From positions 62,001-126,000 of the forward strand of contig NZ_FPAZ01000011.1 of NCBI RefSeq assembly GCF_900116435.1: a stretch of 64,000 nucleotides of DNA. Direction: 5' to 3'. The notes under the pieces are model-generated. The model was not told the origin of the DNA. It worked only from the letters and a program-made list of their open reading frames with translations, and did not search any database. The stretch comes from Pseudoalteromonas lipolytica (GTDB taxonomy: Bacteria; Pseudomonadota; Gammaproteobacteria; Enterobacterales; Alteromonadaceae). Below, piece after piece: positions 9,071 through 18,414 of the stretch; position 1 is the first letter of the stretch, and every line of letters starts with the position of its first letter. A program made the position numbers and the translations under genes.

Positions 9071-11122
9071 ATGACAATTGCAGAAAATAACCCACTTATT
9101 GGATTAGAAGGGCTTCCGCCGTTTTCTAAGATTAAACCAGCCCATGTTGTGCCGGCATTAAAAGAAGCGATTGCACACTGTCGTGCCAAAATTGATGAGG
9201 TATTGGCAAGTAAGTCATACACTTGGAATGACCTAGTTCTTCCACTTGAAGAGGCTGATGACAAGTTATCACGACTATTTTCGCCAGTATCGCACATGAA
9301 TTCGGTGGTAAATAGCGACGAGCTACGCGAAGCTTATGAGCAATGTTTGCCGTTGTTATCTGAGTACTCAACCTTTGTTGGTCAGCATCAAGGTTTATAC
9401 GATGCCTATAATGCTTTACATAGCAGCGAAGAATTTAAAACACTCACCACTGCACAGCAAAAAACCATTACTAATGCGTTGCGTGATTTTGAATTATCGG
9501 GCATTGCCTTAAAGCCTGAGCAACAAAAACGATACGGTGAAATTAGTGCGCGCTTATCAGAGCTTGCCTCTAAGTTTGGCAATAATGTGATGGATGCGAC
9601 ACTCGCTTGGCAAAAACACATTACAGATGAAAGTGAATTAGCAGGCTTACCTGAGTCAGCACTGGCACTCGGTGCCGATACAGCAAAAAGCAAAGAGCTT
9701 GATGGTTGGGTGTTCACCTTAGATTTCCCTTCTTATTTGCCTATTATGACCTATGCCGATAATCGTAAATTACGTGAAGAAACGTACACTGCGTTTGTAA
9801 CTCGTGCGTCTGACCAAGGCCCTAATGCAGGTGAGTTTGATAACTCAGATATCATGAGCGAAGAGCTTGCACTTCGTCATGAACTGGCCGAGTTACTCGG
9901 TTTTAGCAGCTACGCAGAAATGTCATTAGCAACTAAAATGGCCGAATCTGAGTCGCAAGTGTTCTCGTTTTTAGAAGATTTAGCGGCTAAGTCAAAGCCT
10001 CAAGCTGAGCAAGAGCTTGCTGAATTAACAGCCTACGCACAAGAAAAACATGGTGTAAGCGAGCTTGCAGCATGGGATTACGCGTATTACGCAGAAAAAT
10101 TAAAGCAAGAAAAGTACGCAATTTCTGATGAAGTACTGCGTCCATACTTTCCTGCCGATAAGGTCTTAAACGGGTTATTTACCACCGTAAACCGCTTGTT
10201 TGATATTAGCGTGAAAGAAGTGCATGAGTTTGATAGCTATCATCCTGATGTGCGCTTCTTCGAGATTTACGATAGCAGTAACACGCTACGCGGCCGTTTT
10301 TATCTTGATTTATATGCACGTGACCGTAAACGTGGTGGCGCTTGGATGGACGATTGCATGGGGCGTAAAGTGCGCGCCAATGGCGAATTACAAACGCCTG
10401 TCGCTTACTTAGTCTGTAACTTTAATAAAGCTGTGGGTGATAAACCTGCGCTGTTTACTCATAACGAAGTGACAACTTTATTCCATGAGTTTGGACACGG
10501 TATTCATCATATGTTGACCCAAGTTGATGCTGCGCCAGTGGCGGGCATTAATGGTGTGGCATGGGATGCTGTAGAGCTGCCAAGCCAGTTCTTAGAAAAC
10601 TGGTGTTATGAAGAAGAGGCCCTTAACTTTATCTCGGGTCACTATGAAACGGGTGAGCCGCTGCCAAAAGAACTGCTTGATAAACTATTGGCCGCGAAGA
10701 ACTTTCAATCGGGCATGCAAATGCTACGTCAGTTAGAGTTTTCGCTGTTTGATTTTACCATTCACCATGATTACAAAGCGGGTGAACCTTGTAATATTCA
10801 AGCCACGCTTGATGAAGTTCGCAGTAAAACTGCGGTTGTTAAAGCCCCCGCCTTTAACCGTTTTCAGCATGGTTTCAGCCATATTTTTGCCGGTGGTTAC
10901 AGTGCCGGTTATTACTCATATAAATGGGCTGAAGTTTTGTCGGCAGATGCTTTCTCTAAATTTGAAGAAGAAGGTATTTTTAATAAAGAAACGGGTCACG
11001 CTTTCTTAAAGAACATTTTAGAAAAAGGGGGCAGTGAAGAGCCGATGGAATTATTTAAAAAGTTCCGAGGTCGTGAACCTCAAGTCGATGCACTCCTCAG
11101 ACACAGTGGTATTGCAGCCTAA
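9071..11122 (+). CDS. prlC: Oligopeptidase A (M3 family metallopeptidase)
   Basis: The protein is about 683 residues long with the M3 zinc motif HEFGHG at residues 472-477 (His472, Glu473, His476). Its length and the surrounding sequence (TTLFHEFGHGIHHMLTQ; VELPSQFLENWCYE) match E. coli PrlC, a cytoplasmic oligopeptidase that degrades signal peptides and other short peptides. I chose ATG 9071 (MTIAENNPLIGLEG) over an in-frame ATG four codons upstream because it gives the usual N-terminus. The start region lacks a strong Shine-Dalgarno sequence. A strong terminator follows. Confidence 0.95.
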   Translation: MTIAENNPLIGLEGLPPFSKIKPAHVVPALKEAIAHCRAKIDEVLASKSYTWNDLVLPLEEADDKLSRLFSPVSHMNSVVNSDELREAYEQCLPLLSEYSTFVGQHQGLYDAYNALHSSEEFKTLTTAQQKTITNALRDFELSGIALKPEQQKRYGEISARLSELASKFGNNVMDATLAWQKHITDESELAGLPESALALGADTAKSKELDGWVFTLDFPSYLPIMTYADNRKLREETYTAFVTRASDQGPNAGEFDNSDIMSEELALRHELAELLGFSSYAEMSLATKMAESESQVFSFLEDLAAKSKPQAEQELAELTAYAQEKHGVSELAAWDYAYYAEKLKQEKYAISDEVLRPYFPADKVLNGLFTTVNRLFDISVKEVHEFDSYHPDVRFFEIYDSSNTLRGRFYLDLYARDRKRGGAWMDDCMGRKVRANGELQTPVAYLVCNFNKAVGDKPALFTHNEVTTLFHEFGHGIHHMLTQVDAAPVAGINGVAWDAVELPSQFLENWCYEEEALNFISGHYETGEPLPKELLDKLLAAKNFQSGMQMLRQLEFSLFDFTIHHDYKAGEPCNIQATLDEVRSKTAVVKAPAFNRFQHGFSHIFAGGYSAGYYSYKWAEVLSADAFSKFEEEGIFNKETGHAFLKNILEKGGSEEPMELFKKFRGREPQVDALLRHSGIAA

Positions 11123-11136
11123 GTTATTATTGTATG

Positions 11137-11160
11137 AAAGCGCCGTAAGGCGCTTTTTTT
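11137..11160 (+). terminator. Intrinsic terminator after prlC
   Basis: AAAGCGCC and GGCGCTTT form a perfect 8-bp stem around a GTAA tetraloop, followed directly by a run of T. This is a textbook rho-independent terminator. Confidence 0.93.
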
Positions 11161-11229
11161 ATTAATAAATCTTAGCAAAATCAATCTTGCGTACTATGCT
11201 TTTTAGAAAAGCATTTACAGGAATAAAGC

Positions 11230-12408
11230 ATGTCAAAACTGGTGTTAGCCATTGATGATGATAAATACGTACATCATGTCATCGAAGAGTCGCTCTCGGG
11301 CTTTTGCACATTGATCCATGCTAAAAATGGCGAAGAAGGATTAAGACAGGCACTTAAATATAATCCAGATATTATTTTGCTGGATATTGAAATGCCCGGC
11401 AAAACGGGTTTTGAAGTATGCACTGAACTTAAAGCACACCCACAAACGAAAGATACACCGGTGATGTTTTTATCGGGTAAAACCGAATTGCCCGACCGGG
11501 TTAAGGGCTACAATGCCGGTGCAGCCGATTACATTGTTAAGCCGTTCAACGCTGAAGAACTTATGGCGCGTATTCGCGTGTTATACCAATATCGTCAGCA
11601 CTCTAAAAAGTTAAAAAGTGATGTTGAACGTGCGCAGATCACCGCCGAAATAGCCATGACAGACTCGGGCGATATGGGGCGTATAATGCGTTACGTAGGG
11701 CAAAGTTATCATGCGCATGATATTAAAGCGTTGTCTGAACACATGTTTGAGTTTTTTAATCCGATGGATCTCGATGTGGTTCTTGCATTCTGGTATCAAG
11801 ATATCGGCGTATTTTGCAGTGCAGAAGGTGGAGTATGTCCGCTTGAGCAAGAGCTACTTGAAAAACACCGTGACGCAAACCGCTTTGTTGATTTTGGGCA
11901 TCGCACCATTGTTAATTACCCAAAAATATCGATGTTAGTAAAAAACATGCCATTAGACGATGCGCAGCTTTATGGGCGTTACAAAGATTTGTTTCCGCAT
12001 ATTCTCGAAGTGACTAACGCCAAAGTACAAGATATGGAAGTGAACGAGCGCGCGTTAGCCCAAGCACAGCAAATTGGTAATGCTTTTAATGAGCTGTCGG
12101 AACAGATGTATCAAAATAGTGACTCACGAGAGCGGGCTGTCGAAAAGTTTGCCGCACAATTAGTTGAGCTAACTAAGTCAGTGGAACAAAGTAACGTATC
12201 AAGCAGTGATGAAGTGGTCTTTCACCTTCAGCAGTTACAGCAAACCCAGTTGTTATTTGCATCGCTTAATGATGATTTAGCATTTATTAAATATCAGCTT
12301 AAACACATTATTGAATCGCGTAATGAGTTACTAGAAAACCTGCAAAAAATTGCAGAGCCACGCCATACTGAAGATGTCACCTCGCAAACAGATATCGAGC
12401 TATTTTAG
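11230..12408 (+). CDS. Response regulator with an uncharacterised C-terminal output region
   Basis: Of 392 residues, the first 120 are a CheY-like receiver domain with the acidic pocket IDDD near residue 9, phosphoacceptor Asp52 in LLDIEMPGKTG, and Lys in IVKPFNAEEL. The remaining 270 residues contain no helix-turn-helix, GGDEF, EAL or HD-GYP domain that I can see. They end in a helical, probably coiled-coil part (about 290-380). A cysteine-containing patch (FCSAEGGVCPLEQ) lies in the middle. The output is unknown and may be a protein-protein interaction or regulatory domain. No histidine kinase is adjacent. A short ATG with AGGAAT upstream supports the start. Confidence 0.85.
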   Translation: MSKLVLAIDDDKYVHHVIEESLSGFCTLIHAKNGEEGLRQALKYNPDIILLDIEMPGKTGFEVCTELKAHPQTKDTPVMFLSGKTELPDRVKGYNAGAADYIVKPFNAEELMARIRVLYQYRQHSKKLKSDVERAQITAEIAMTDSGDMGRIMRYVGQSYHAHDIKALSEHMFEFFNPMDLDVVLAFWYQDIGVFCSAEGGVCPLEQELLEKHRDANRFVDFGHRTIVNYPKISMLVKNMPLDDAQLYGRYKDLFPHILEVTNAKVQDMEVNERALAQAQQIGNAFNELSEQMYQNSDSRERAVEKFAAQLVELTKSVEQSNVSSSDEVVFHLQQLQQTQLLFASLNDDLAFIKYQLKHIIESRNELLENLQKIAEPRHTEDVTSQTDIELF

Positions 12409-12467
12409 CGATTTAAATAGTGACGTAACTTTTACTTTGCACACCTGTGAACCATGTATCTTAAATA

Positions 12468-12483
12468 CGTTTGGGTATATACT
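12468..12483 (+). promoter_or_regulatory. Promoter-like motif upstream of rsmJ, shared with the peroxiredoxin gene
   Basis: CGTTTGGGTATATACT occurs here, 30 bases before the rsmJ start, and again identically at 15383-15398 before the peroxiredoxin gene. TATACT at its 3' end fits a sigma-70 -10 box. The conserved upstream CGTTTGGGTA may be an extended -10 region or a regulator site, or the trace of a MITE end (compare GTTTGGGTATA at 60256-60266). Confidence 0.4.
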
Positions 12484-12512
12484 TGCGTTGCATTCGGTTC
12501 ACGGAGTAAATT

Positions 12513-13268
12513 GTGGTAATTCATTGTCCTTTTAAAGAAATGCGTCCTTATTTAGACGCCATAGAGCAACGTTTCGGTTTAGCCGAATGGGCTAAAAATA
12601 ATGATGGCTTTTCATTGCACTATGACGATCAGGGCCTAAGCCTTAAAAAAAAGGATGAGCCGAAGCTGGGCGCTATTCATGTTGATTTTGTGAGTGGTGC
12701 GGCGGCGCATCGTCGCAAGTTTGGTGGCGGTAAAGGTCAAGCGATAGCCAAAGCGGTGGGCTTAAATAAAGGAGCCACTCCCGTTGTGCTTGATGCAACA
12801 GCAGGCCTTGGCCGAGATGGCTTTGTGCTTGCGTCGTTAGGTTGTCATGTAATTTTGCATGAGCGCCATCCTGTGGTTGCTGCGTTATTATACGATGGCC
12901 TAGAGCGAGCCTATAACGATGCTGATATTGGTCCATGGATGAAAGAAAAAATGAGCTTAGTGTTTGGCTCAAGCCACACATTACTGGCTCAGTGTAACAA
13001 CGTACCAGATGTTGTTTATTTAGATCCTATGTTTCCACATCGAGAAAAGTCGGCACTGGTTAAAAAAGAAATGCGTGTATTCCAAGAGCTGGTGGGTGCG
13101 GACAACGATGCAGACGATTTACTCGAATTTGCGTATCCATTAGCTACTAAGCGGGTTGTTGTTAAGCGACCTGATTACGCGCCTTTTTTAAATGACAAAA
13201 CCCCCAGCATGCAAATCAAAACCAAGAAAAACCGCTTTGATGTGTATGTAAAAGCTGCCATGGTGTAG
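12513..13268 (+). CDS. rsmJ: 16S rRNA (guanine1516-N2)-methyltransferase RsmJ
   Basis: This 251-residue protein has the SAM-binding motif [19 protein letters not shown] (about residues 92-110) and the catalytic loop [16 protein letters not shown] characteristic of RsmJ (formerly YhiQ), which methylates G1516 of 16S rRNA. The start is GTG at 12513, preceded by CGGAG at suitable spacing. In E. coli rsmJ follows prlC directly. Here a response regulator gene is inserted between them. Confidence 0.95.
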   Translation: MVIHCPFKEMRPYLDAIEQRFGLAEWAKNNDGFSLHYDDQGLSLKKKDEPKLGAIHVDFVSGAAAHRRKFGGGKGQAIAKAVGLNKGATPVVLDATAGLGRDGFVLASLGCHVILHERHPVVAALLYDGLERAYNDADIGPWMKEKMSLVFGSSHTLLAQCNNVPDVVYLDPMFPHREKSALVKKEMRVFQELVGADNDADDLLEFAYPLATKRVVVKRPDYAPFLNDKTPSMQIKTKKNRFDVYVKAAMV

Positions 13269-13384
13269 TGCAGTTATTAAGTATTAATTTGTGATTACAT
13301 TTGACGTTAATTTGGATAGTTTACATCAAATTGTCATAAAAGGTTAATATTCTACGCGCGTAACGACTTTTGGGAATGTAGTTC

Positions 13385-15310
13385 ATGCGCGTGTCATCAT
13401 TTACTCGGTTATTAGCCGTTTTACTCACTCTTGCCAGTATCTTACTGGCGGCCACCTTGTTTTGGGCAAGCCAAACCTTACTCGGCTTAGAGCAACAAGA
13501 TAACGCTTACAACAAGCTAAAAAACACCATTATTATTGATTTAAAAAGCCACCTTGATGATTATTTAGAGCAAGGTGATAGCCAACATTTAAATCAAGCC
13601 TCTACCCTGATCAGCGATGTTAAAAAACAGCATTTAGCAAGCTTACCAAACGAGCTCGCAAGCCAACTAACGGCACAACTCAGCGAATTAGATAAAGACA
13701 TTAACGGTAAATACCGAGCACTGGGGAAACTTTCAGGTAACGAAATGGCGCTGCTTGATAATTCACTCAGGCAAATGGCAGGGTCGGCATCATCGTTAGT
13801 GGGTTATGCAACACAAGCCAAGCCACAAACTGCATTAGCGCTTGAGTATTATCAACTTGCAAGTGATTACTACAGCGAAGTAACGACCCTTGCCTTATAT
13901 ACTTACAAACTCATTGTTAGTTTTGATCAAGACACCAAAACCAGCCTTAATCAAAGTGTGGCGAACCTTAACACCCTTGCCAATAAAATAGCGCAACTTG
14001 ATAATTTAGGGGTCATGAGCGAGGTTGACGAAGACGCCTTATTTTTTGGCGAAGAGGCTGAAGACTTAGCAGGCGACATAAAAGCAGAGCTAAGCAGCTG
14101 GCCTAAGCGCTTTCCGCGCGACTTAGCGTCGACCATCGCGCAAGCAGAGCAACGCCAAACAGGCATGCAAGCATTACGTGCGCAAATAAACGCGCTGTCT
14201 AGTACGGTACTCGGTGCCGAGCAAAAATTAAAAGAGCAACAAGGGCAACTTAAGCAACAGGTTTTTATTGTGTTTTGCTTTGCTATTGGCATGTTAGTGG
14301 TGTTAGCGGCTGGCGTGTACTTTGTACAGCGTAATCAAGTGCTAAATCCACTGCGTCAATTACGTGATGGGTTTGCATTTTTAATTGAAAGCAACGAACT
14401 AAAAAATATTCAAAGTAATAACCCCAAGACAGAAGTGGGCGAAATAGCACATTACTTTAACCAGCTAATTGAGCGTCAACGCGGTGAAGCCGAAGAACGG
14501 GCGCAAATGCTTAAAGTCATTAATGACTTTATGCTAGAAATGAGCGAACACCTCCACACGATTGGTCAGCAAACTGATGCGAGCCGAACACAGGTCGAGC
14601 AAAATCAAGCTTTACTCAATGATATTCAGCATATCGGCGAGCAAGTTAACAGTATAAATAGCCAAGTGGCCGACAATGCCAAGCACACATTTGATGCCAT
14701 GGAGCAAAGCTTAGGGTTTGCTGACAACATGCTCATAGCCAGCTCACACACTGAGCAACGTGTAGAGCAAGGTTTAACAAGTTTAAAAGCACTATTAAGT
14801 GGCGTAAATGATGTTGGCCACGTGATCGAAGTCATTAAAAATATTGCCGAACAAACTAACTTACTGGCACTTAATGCCGCCATTGAATCGGCGCGGGCAA
14901 GAGAGCATGGTCGCGGCTTTGCCGTTGTCGCTGACGAAGTGCGTAAATTAGCAAGACAAACCCAAGGCTCACTGGATGATATTAACAGCCAGCTTAATCG
15001 CTTAAGTGAAAACTCAACCATGGTATCAACACAAATTAGTGCGCTTGCGAGTGATGCCGAGTTACAAACGCAAAATGCCCAAGAGTTAAAGCGCAACTCA
15101 GAAGGGGTTGCCGAAAATGCACAAGACGCCAATAAAGTCGCGTTTGATGCCATGGAGCTTGCAAAGCAGCAAAATGCTTTGCTCGAAAACTTTAGTCAGT
15201 CAATGCTCAGCATGAAAGGCCAAGTAAGCGAATCAAATGTTCTTGTGAGCGATATTCAACAGCGCCTACAACAGCAAATGAATACCATTAAACGTAGCTT
15301 AGGATTGTAA
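13385..15310 (+). CDS. Methyl-accepting chemotaxis protein
   Basis: This 641-residue chemoreceptor has a first membrane segment at about residues 10-30, a long helical periplasmic sensor (about 31-295), a second membrane segment (about 296-316), a HAMP region (about 320-375) and a C-terminal signalling domain. The highly conserved hairpin tip is visible as [33 protein letters not shown] sequence at about residues 495-523. The all-helical sensor of about 260 residues would fit a helical bimodular (HBM) sensor, but I cannot assign a ligand. No che genes are adjacent, so it is an orphan receptor. The gene stands alone. Confidence 0.93.
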   Translation: MRVSSFTRLLAVLLTLASILLAATLFWASQTLLGLEQQDNAYNKLKNTIIIDLKSHLDDYLEQGDSQHLNQASTLISDVKKQHLASLPNELASQLTAQLSELDKDINGKYRALGKLSGNEMALLDNSLRQMAGSASSLVGYATQAKPQTALALEYYQLASDYYSEVTTLALYTYKLIVSFDQDTKTSLNQSVANLNTLANKIAQLDNLGVMSEVDEDALFFGEEAEDLAGDIKAELSSWPKRFPRDLASTIAQAEQRQTGMQALRAQINALSSTVLGAEQKLKEQQGQLKQQVFIVFCFAIGMLVVLAAGVYFVQRNQVLNPLRQLRDGFAFLIESNELKNIQSNNPKTEVGEIAHYFNQLIERQRGEAEERAQMLKVINDFMLEMSEHLHTIGQQTDASRTQVEQNQALLNDIQHIGEQVNSINSQVADNAKHTFDAMEQSLGFADNMLIASSHTEQRVEQGLTSLKALLSGVNDVGHVIEVIKNIAEQTNLLALNAAIESARAREHGRGFAVVADEVRKLARQTQGSLDDINSQLNRLSENSTMVSTQISALASDAELQTQNAQELKRNSEGVAENAQDANKVAFDAMELAKQQNALLENFSQSMLSMKGQVSESNVLVSDIQQRLQQQMNTIKRSLGL

Positions 15311-15382
15311 TTAGCCGAAAATGGCTTCGCAGATATCACGCACTTTTGTGTATCGTAAAATGAAGCATGTGCTGCAATGTAT

Positions 15383-15398
15383 CGTTTGGGTATATACT
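15383..15398 (+). promoter_or_regulatory. Promoter-like motif upstream of the peroxiredoxin gene
   Basis: This is the second copy of the 16-base sequence CGTTTGGGTATATACT, also found at 12468-12483. It ends in a good -10 box (TATACT) about 30 bases before the start codon. Confidence 0.4.
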
Positions 15399-15430
15399 CT
15401 GAACTCATACTAAAATTTCAAGGAATTATG

Positions 15431-15904
15431 ATGATTGAACAAGGCCAAACTTTACCAACAGCAAGCCTAACAGAACTAACGAGCGAAGGAATGCAAACGC
15501 ATTCAACAGAGTCTTTGTTTGCAGGCAAAAAAGTGGTTTTATTTGCAGTGCCAGGTGCTTTCACACCAACGTGCTCAAATGCACACTTACCTGAATTTGT
15601 GGCACTTGCCGATAAAATTATGGCGAAAGGTGTTGATGCTATTTACTGCGTATCGGTAAACGACGCGTTTGTAATGAAGGCATGGGGTGAGGCGCACAAC
15701 GCTGAACACATTCGTATGTTAGCTGATGGTGATGCCAGTTTTACTAAAGCGCTTGGTTTAGATAAAGACACCGCGAGTTTTGGTGGTATTCGTTCGACGC
15801 GTTATGCAATGATCGTAGAAAACCAAACGGTAGCAGGCTTATTTGTTGAACAAGATAAAGAGTTTGCAGTAAGTCGTGCTGAGGCTATTTTAGAAAAGCT
15901 ATAA
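15431..15904 (+). CDS. Peroxiredoxin, Prx5 type
   Basis: The protein is about 157 residues with the peroxidatic motif PGAFTPTCSNAHLPEF (Cys near residue 50) of the Prx5/AhpC-TSA family. These enzymes reduce hydrogen and organic peroxides at the expense of glutathione or thioredoxin. A second cysteine (IYCVSVND) follows about 27 residues later. Of two consecutive ATGs I chose the second (15431), which places AAGGA at 6 bases. The first would leave only 3 bases. It is monocistronic. A 16-base promoter-like motif lies upstream and a hairpin shared with the subtilase gene lies downstream. Confidence 0.92.
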   Translation: MIEQGQTLPTASLTELTSEGMQTHSTESLFAGKKVVLFAVPGAFTPTCSNAHLPEFVALADKIMAKGVDAIYCVSVNDAFVMKAWGEAHNAEHIRMLADGDASFTKALGLDKDTASFGGIRSTRYAMIVENQTVAGLFVEQDKEFAVSRAEAILEKL

Positions 15905-15912
15905 GTACAAAA

Positions 15913-15932
15913 AGCCGGACGAGAGTCCGGCT
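15913..15932 (-). terminator. Terminator between peroxiredoxin and subtilase genes
   Basis: AGCCGGAC/GTCCGGCT forms an 8-bp stem with a GAGA loop. On the minus strand it is followed by TTTTTG, so it is a good terminator for the subtilase gene. On the plus strand the tail is A-rich and it would act only weakly for the peroxiredoxin gene. Confidence 0.8.
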
Positions 15933-15965
15933 AAAAGTCCCAGGGGAAACGGGAGTATTCAACCA

Positions 15966-18092
15966 TTAAGGCTGATATTGTGCATCAAGTGTTACACCTG
16001 AAAAGGTGCGATACGCATTTAAGCTTAAGTGCCACGTACCTGCTTGTGGGTTACTGAATGTACATGTTTCAGCATTGCCATTTTTGTACGGGCGACAGTC
16101 ATAACTTGATGTTGTAGGCTGGCTGCCAAATTTAACAAACAAGTCAGCATCACCAGTGCCACCAGATGTCGTGACAGTGAAGCTTGCCATGCCTGCTGGT
16201 ACTTCTAGTGTGTAGTGTTTCCACTGACCCGCACTTGCAGAAATATCAGTAACCGTGCCGCCACCTGCTTGAGGTGCACCTGTACCACCAGATGTTGTTA
16301 AATCGCCCACTAGGCTCACACCTGAATAAGCAGAGTAGCCGTTAAGCATAACGTGATAAGTGCCTGCAGTTGGGTTATCAATCGAACATACTTCTTCATT
16401 ACCCCCTTTGTATGGGCGACAATCGTATGTTGATGTTGTTGGTGCGCTACCTGCACGAACGTAAAGGTCGGCATCACCTGTACCACCACTCATCGTGAAT
16501 GTTACGTTTGTAGCACCTGCTGGAACTTCCATTGTGTAGAAAGTTTGGCTGCTAGCCGCACCACTAAGACCCGTAAGAGCTTGACCATCTTCTAACACGT
16601 TACCTGTTGGCGGTGGAGGTGTAGTACCCGACGCCGCAGCAACCGCTGCTGCCGCATCTACAATACCAGTACCACAGCTAGTACATGTTGCTGGGAAAGC
16701 ACGAGTTGTTGATTTTAAAATGCTTTCTATTTCATCAGGTGTTGCAGAAGGTTTCGCTTGCTTAATAAGCGCAGCGACACCGGCAACGTGTGGGGCAGCC
16801 ATCGACGTACCTTGTGAATAGTGATAGCTGTCGCTTGAAGGGCTAGTTGAGCCTGAGTTGTGAGTTGATAACACACCTTCTGAATCGTTAGCAAAGCTTT
16901 GCGCGCCGCCCGGTGCAGCAACATCAATATTACTACCGTAGTTAGAGTAATAAGCACGGCCACCGTTACGGCCAACTGACGCAACGTTTACTACGCCATT
17001 ACAGTTACCAGGATTATAGTTAGCTGAGTTGTCGTTATCGTTACCTGCTGCAATTACAATCACAGTGCCGTTATTACGAGCTTGGTTGATAGCACTTTGT
17101 GTTGTAGAGCTACATGAACCGCTGCCACCTAAACTCATATTGATAACATCAGCAGGGTTTGCATTCGCAGGAACGCCAGATACAGAACCACCTGATGCCC
17201 AGATGATACCGTCGGCGATGTCTGATGTTAAACCACCACATTTACCAAGTACACGTACAGGCACAACTTTGGCGTCATACGCAACACCCGCAACACCTTC
17301 ACCGTTGTTAGTCACAGCAGCGACAGTACCCGCAACGTGCGTACCATGCCAGCTTGAGCTTTGTGCGCCGTGTGTATAACCACACTCATTAGCACTAATT
17401 GCGTCACCTGGGTCACGTGCATCGCTATCGCGACCGCCACCGTCATTTGCTACCGATAGGTTAGAGATCATGTCGTAACCCGGCAAAATGTTGGCATTTA
17501 AATCAATGTGTGGGCGGTAACCCGTATCAAGTACCGCAACCACAACGCCACTCCCTGTTGCTGTATCCCATGCTGTAGGCAGGTTTAAACCACCAGCTTG
17601 CTCATAATAATGCCACTGATCTGAATAACGTGGATCGTTAGGCGTTGCAAATGGCTTTAACATTTGGTCAATTTCGATGTATTCAACGTTACCCGTTGCA
17701 ACCATTTCTTGCATAAACTCTTGAGCTTCTTCAGCTGATAGCTTTTTATCAGCACGCATAACGTGGTGATTGCTCATTGCCATTGCACGCACGTATTGTG
17801 CTTTCACTTGGCCTTTTTTACTTGTGAAGTTTTTAACAAAGCCCTGCGCTTTTTTATTCATTAGCATCGGCGTTTGTTCTGCAGCCGACATAGTCATCAT
17901 TTCATCATTGTTATTTTTGTATTTAATGATGAATTGTGTACCAAAACCGTCTTGGCCTTGTAGCTTAGCGGCTGTTTCCGCCATAGACGGTGACATCATT
18001 TGGTTTGGCGTTGCCATCGCTGCCGTCGTCCCAAACAACGCAGTGAGGCTCAGTGCGATTGCGCACTTTTTTAAGTTATTGTTAGTTGTCAT
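15966..18092 (-). CDS. Secreted subtilisin-like serine protease (S8) with two PPC domains
   Basis: The preproprotein has 708 residues. A signal peptide ends near residue 27 (SLTALFGTTAAMA). An I9-like propeptide spans about 45-147. The S8 catalytic domain has the triad Asp189 (VVAVLDTGYRPH), His249 (SSWHGTHVAGT) and Ser430 (GTSMAAPHVAG). Two similar C-terminal PPC domains (about 495-600 and 605-708) each contain GGTGDADL and a disulfide-like pair around YDCRPYK. I chose ATG 18092, preceded by AGGGA, because an upstream in-frame extension would bury the signal peptide. Secreted S8-PPC proteases are common in Pseudoalteromonas and digest extracellular protein. PPC domains are usually removed after secretion (family knowledge). 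Confidence 0.95.
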   Translation of the reverse strand: MTTNNNLKKCAIALSLTALFGTTAAMATPNQMMSPSMAETAAKLQGQDGFGTQFIIKYKNNNDEMMTMSAAEQTPMLMNKKAQGFVKNFTSKKGQVKAQYVRAMAMSNHHVMRADKKLSAEEAQEFMQEMVATGNVEYIEIDQMLKPFATPNDPRYSDQWHYYEQAGGLNLPTAWDTATGSGVVVAVLDTGYRPHIDLNANILPGYDMISNLSVANDGGGRDSDARDPGDAISANECGYTHGAQSSSWHGTHVAGTVAAVTNNGEGVAGVAYDAKVVPVRVLGKCGGLTSDIADGIIWASGGSVSGVPANANPADVINMSLGGSGSCSSTTQSAINQARNNGTVIVIAAGNDNDNSANYNPGNCNGVVNVASVGRNGGRAYYSNYGSNIDVAAPGGAQSFANDSEGVLSTHNSGSTSPSSDSYHYSQGTSMAAPHVAGVAALIKQAKPSATPDEIESILKSTTRAFPATCTSCGTGIVDAAAAVAAASGTTPPPPTGNVLEDGQALTGLSGAASSQTFYTMEVPAGATNVTFTMSGGTGDADLYVRAGSAPTTSTYDCRPYKGGNEEVCSIDNPTAGTYHVMLNGYSAYSGVSLVGDLTTSGGTGAPQAGGGTVTDISASAGQWKHYTLEVPAGMASFTVTTSGGTGDADLFVKFGSQPTTSSYDCRPYKNGNAETCTFSNPQAGTWHLSLNAYRTFSGVTLDAQYQP

Positions 18093-18414
18093 AATGATCC
18101 CTAGATTGTTATAAGTTTCTTCGCAATGTTTTTCGCGAAGGGGGACAAAGGTAAAATAAATGTAAATTAAGTTAAAATATCGTTTTGTTATGTTTGTCTC
18201 TATTTTAGTTATAAACAAGTGTATAGATGGCTAAATCTGACTTTTAACTGGGTTTTAAGGTGGTTTTCTCATTCTAAAGTTTTAATTTTTCTATTTAGAG
18301 TTTTTGCTTTATTTCGTTTTTTAGGTTTATCTTTTTTGTAAAAACACCTTTCTGTTAACACCGCGTATAAAATAACTTGTTATAATCAGCTAAATTTTTT
18401 AATGAGTATGCGTA
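18093..18414. promoter_or_regulatory. Divergent intergenic region between subtilase and yhiN-like genes
   Basis: This is 322 bases of very AT-rich DNA that must hold both divergent promoters. A TATAAT box at 18381-18386 suits the rightward flavoprotein gene. A small dyad (CTTCGC...GCGAAG around 18119-18140) lies in the likely 5' untranslated region of the protease transcript. I see no coding sequence or known riboswitch. Confidence 0.45.

Noticed and set aside
15340..15430. OxyR site before the peroxiredoxin gene
   Set aside because: No ATAG-N7-CTAT spacing can be traced, so peroxide control by OxyR is not supported by the sequence.
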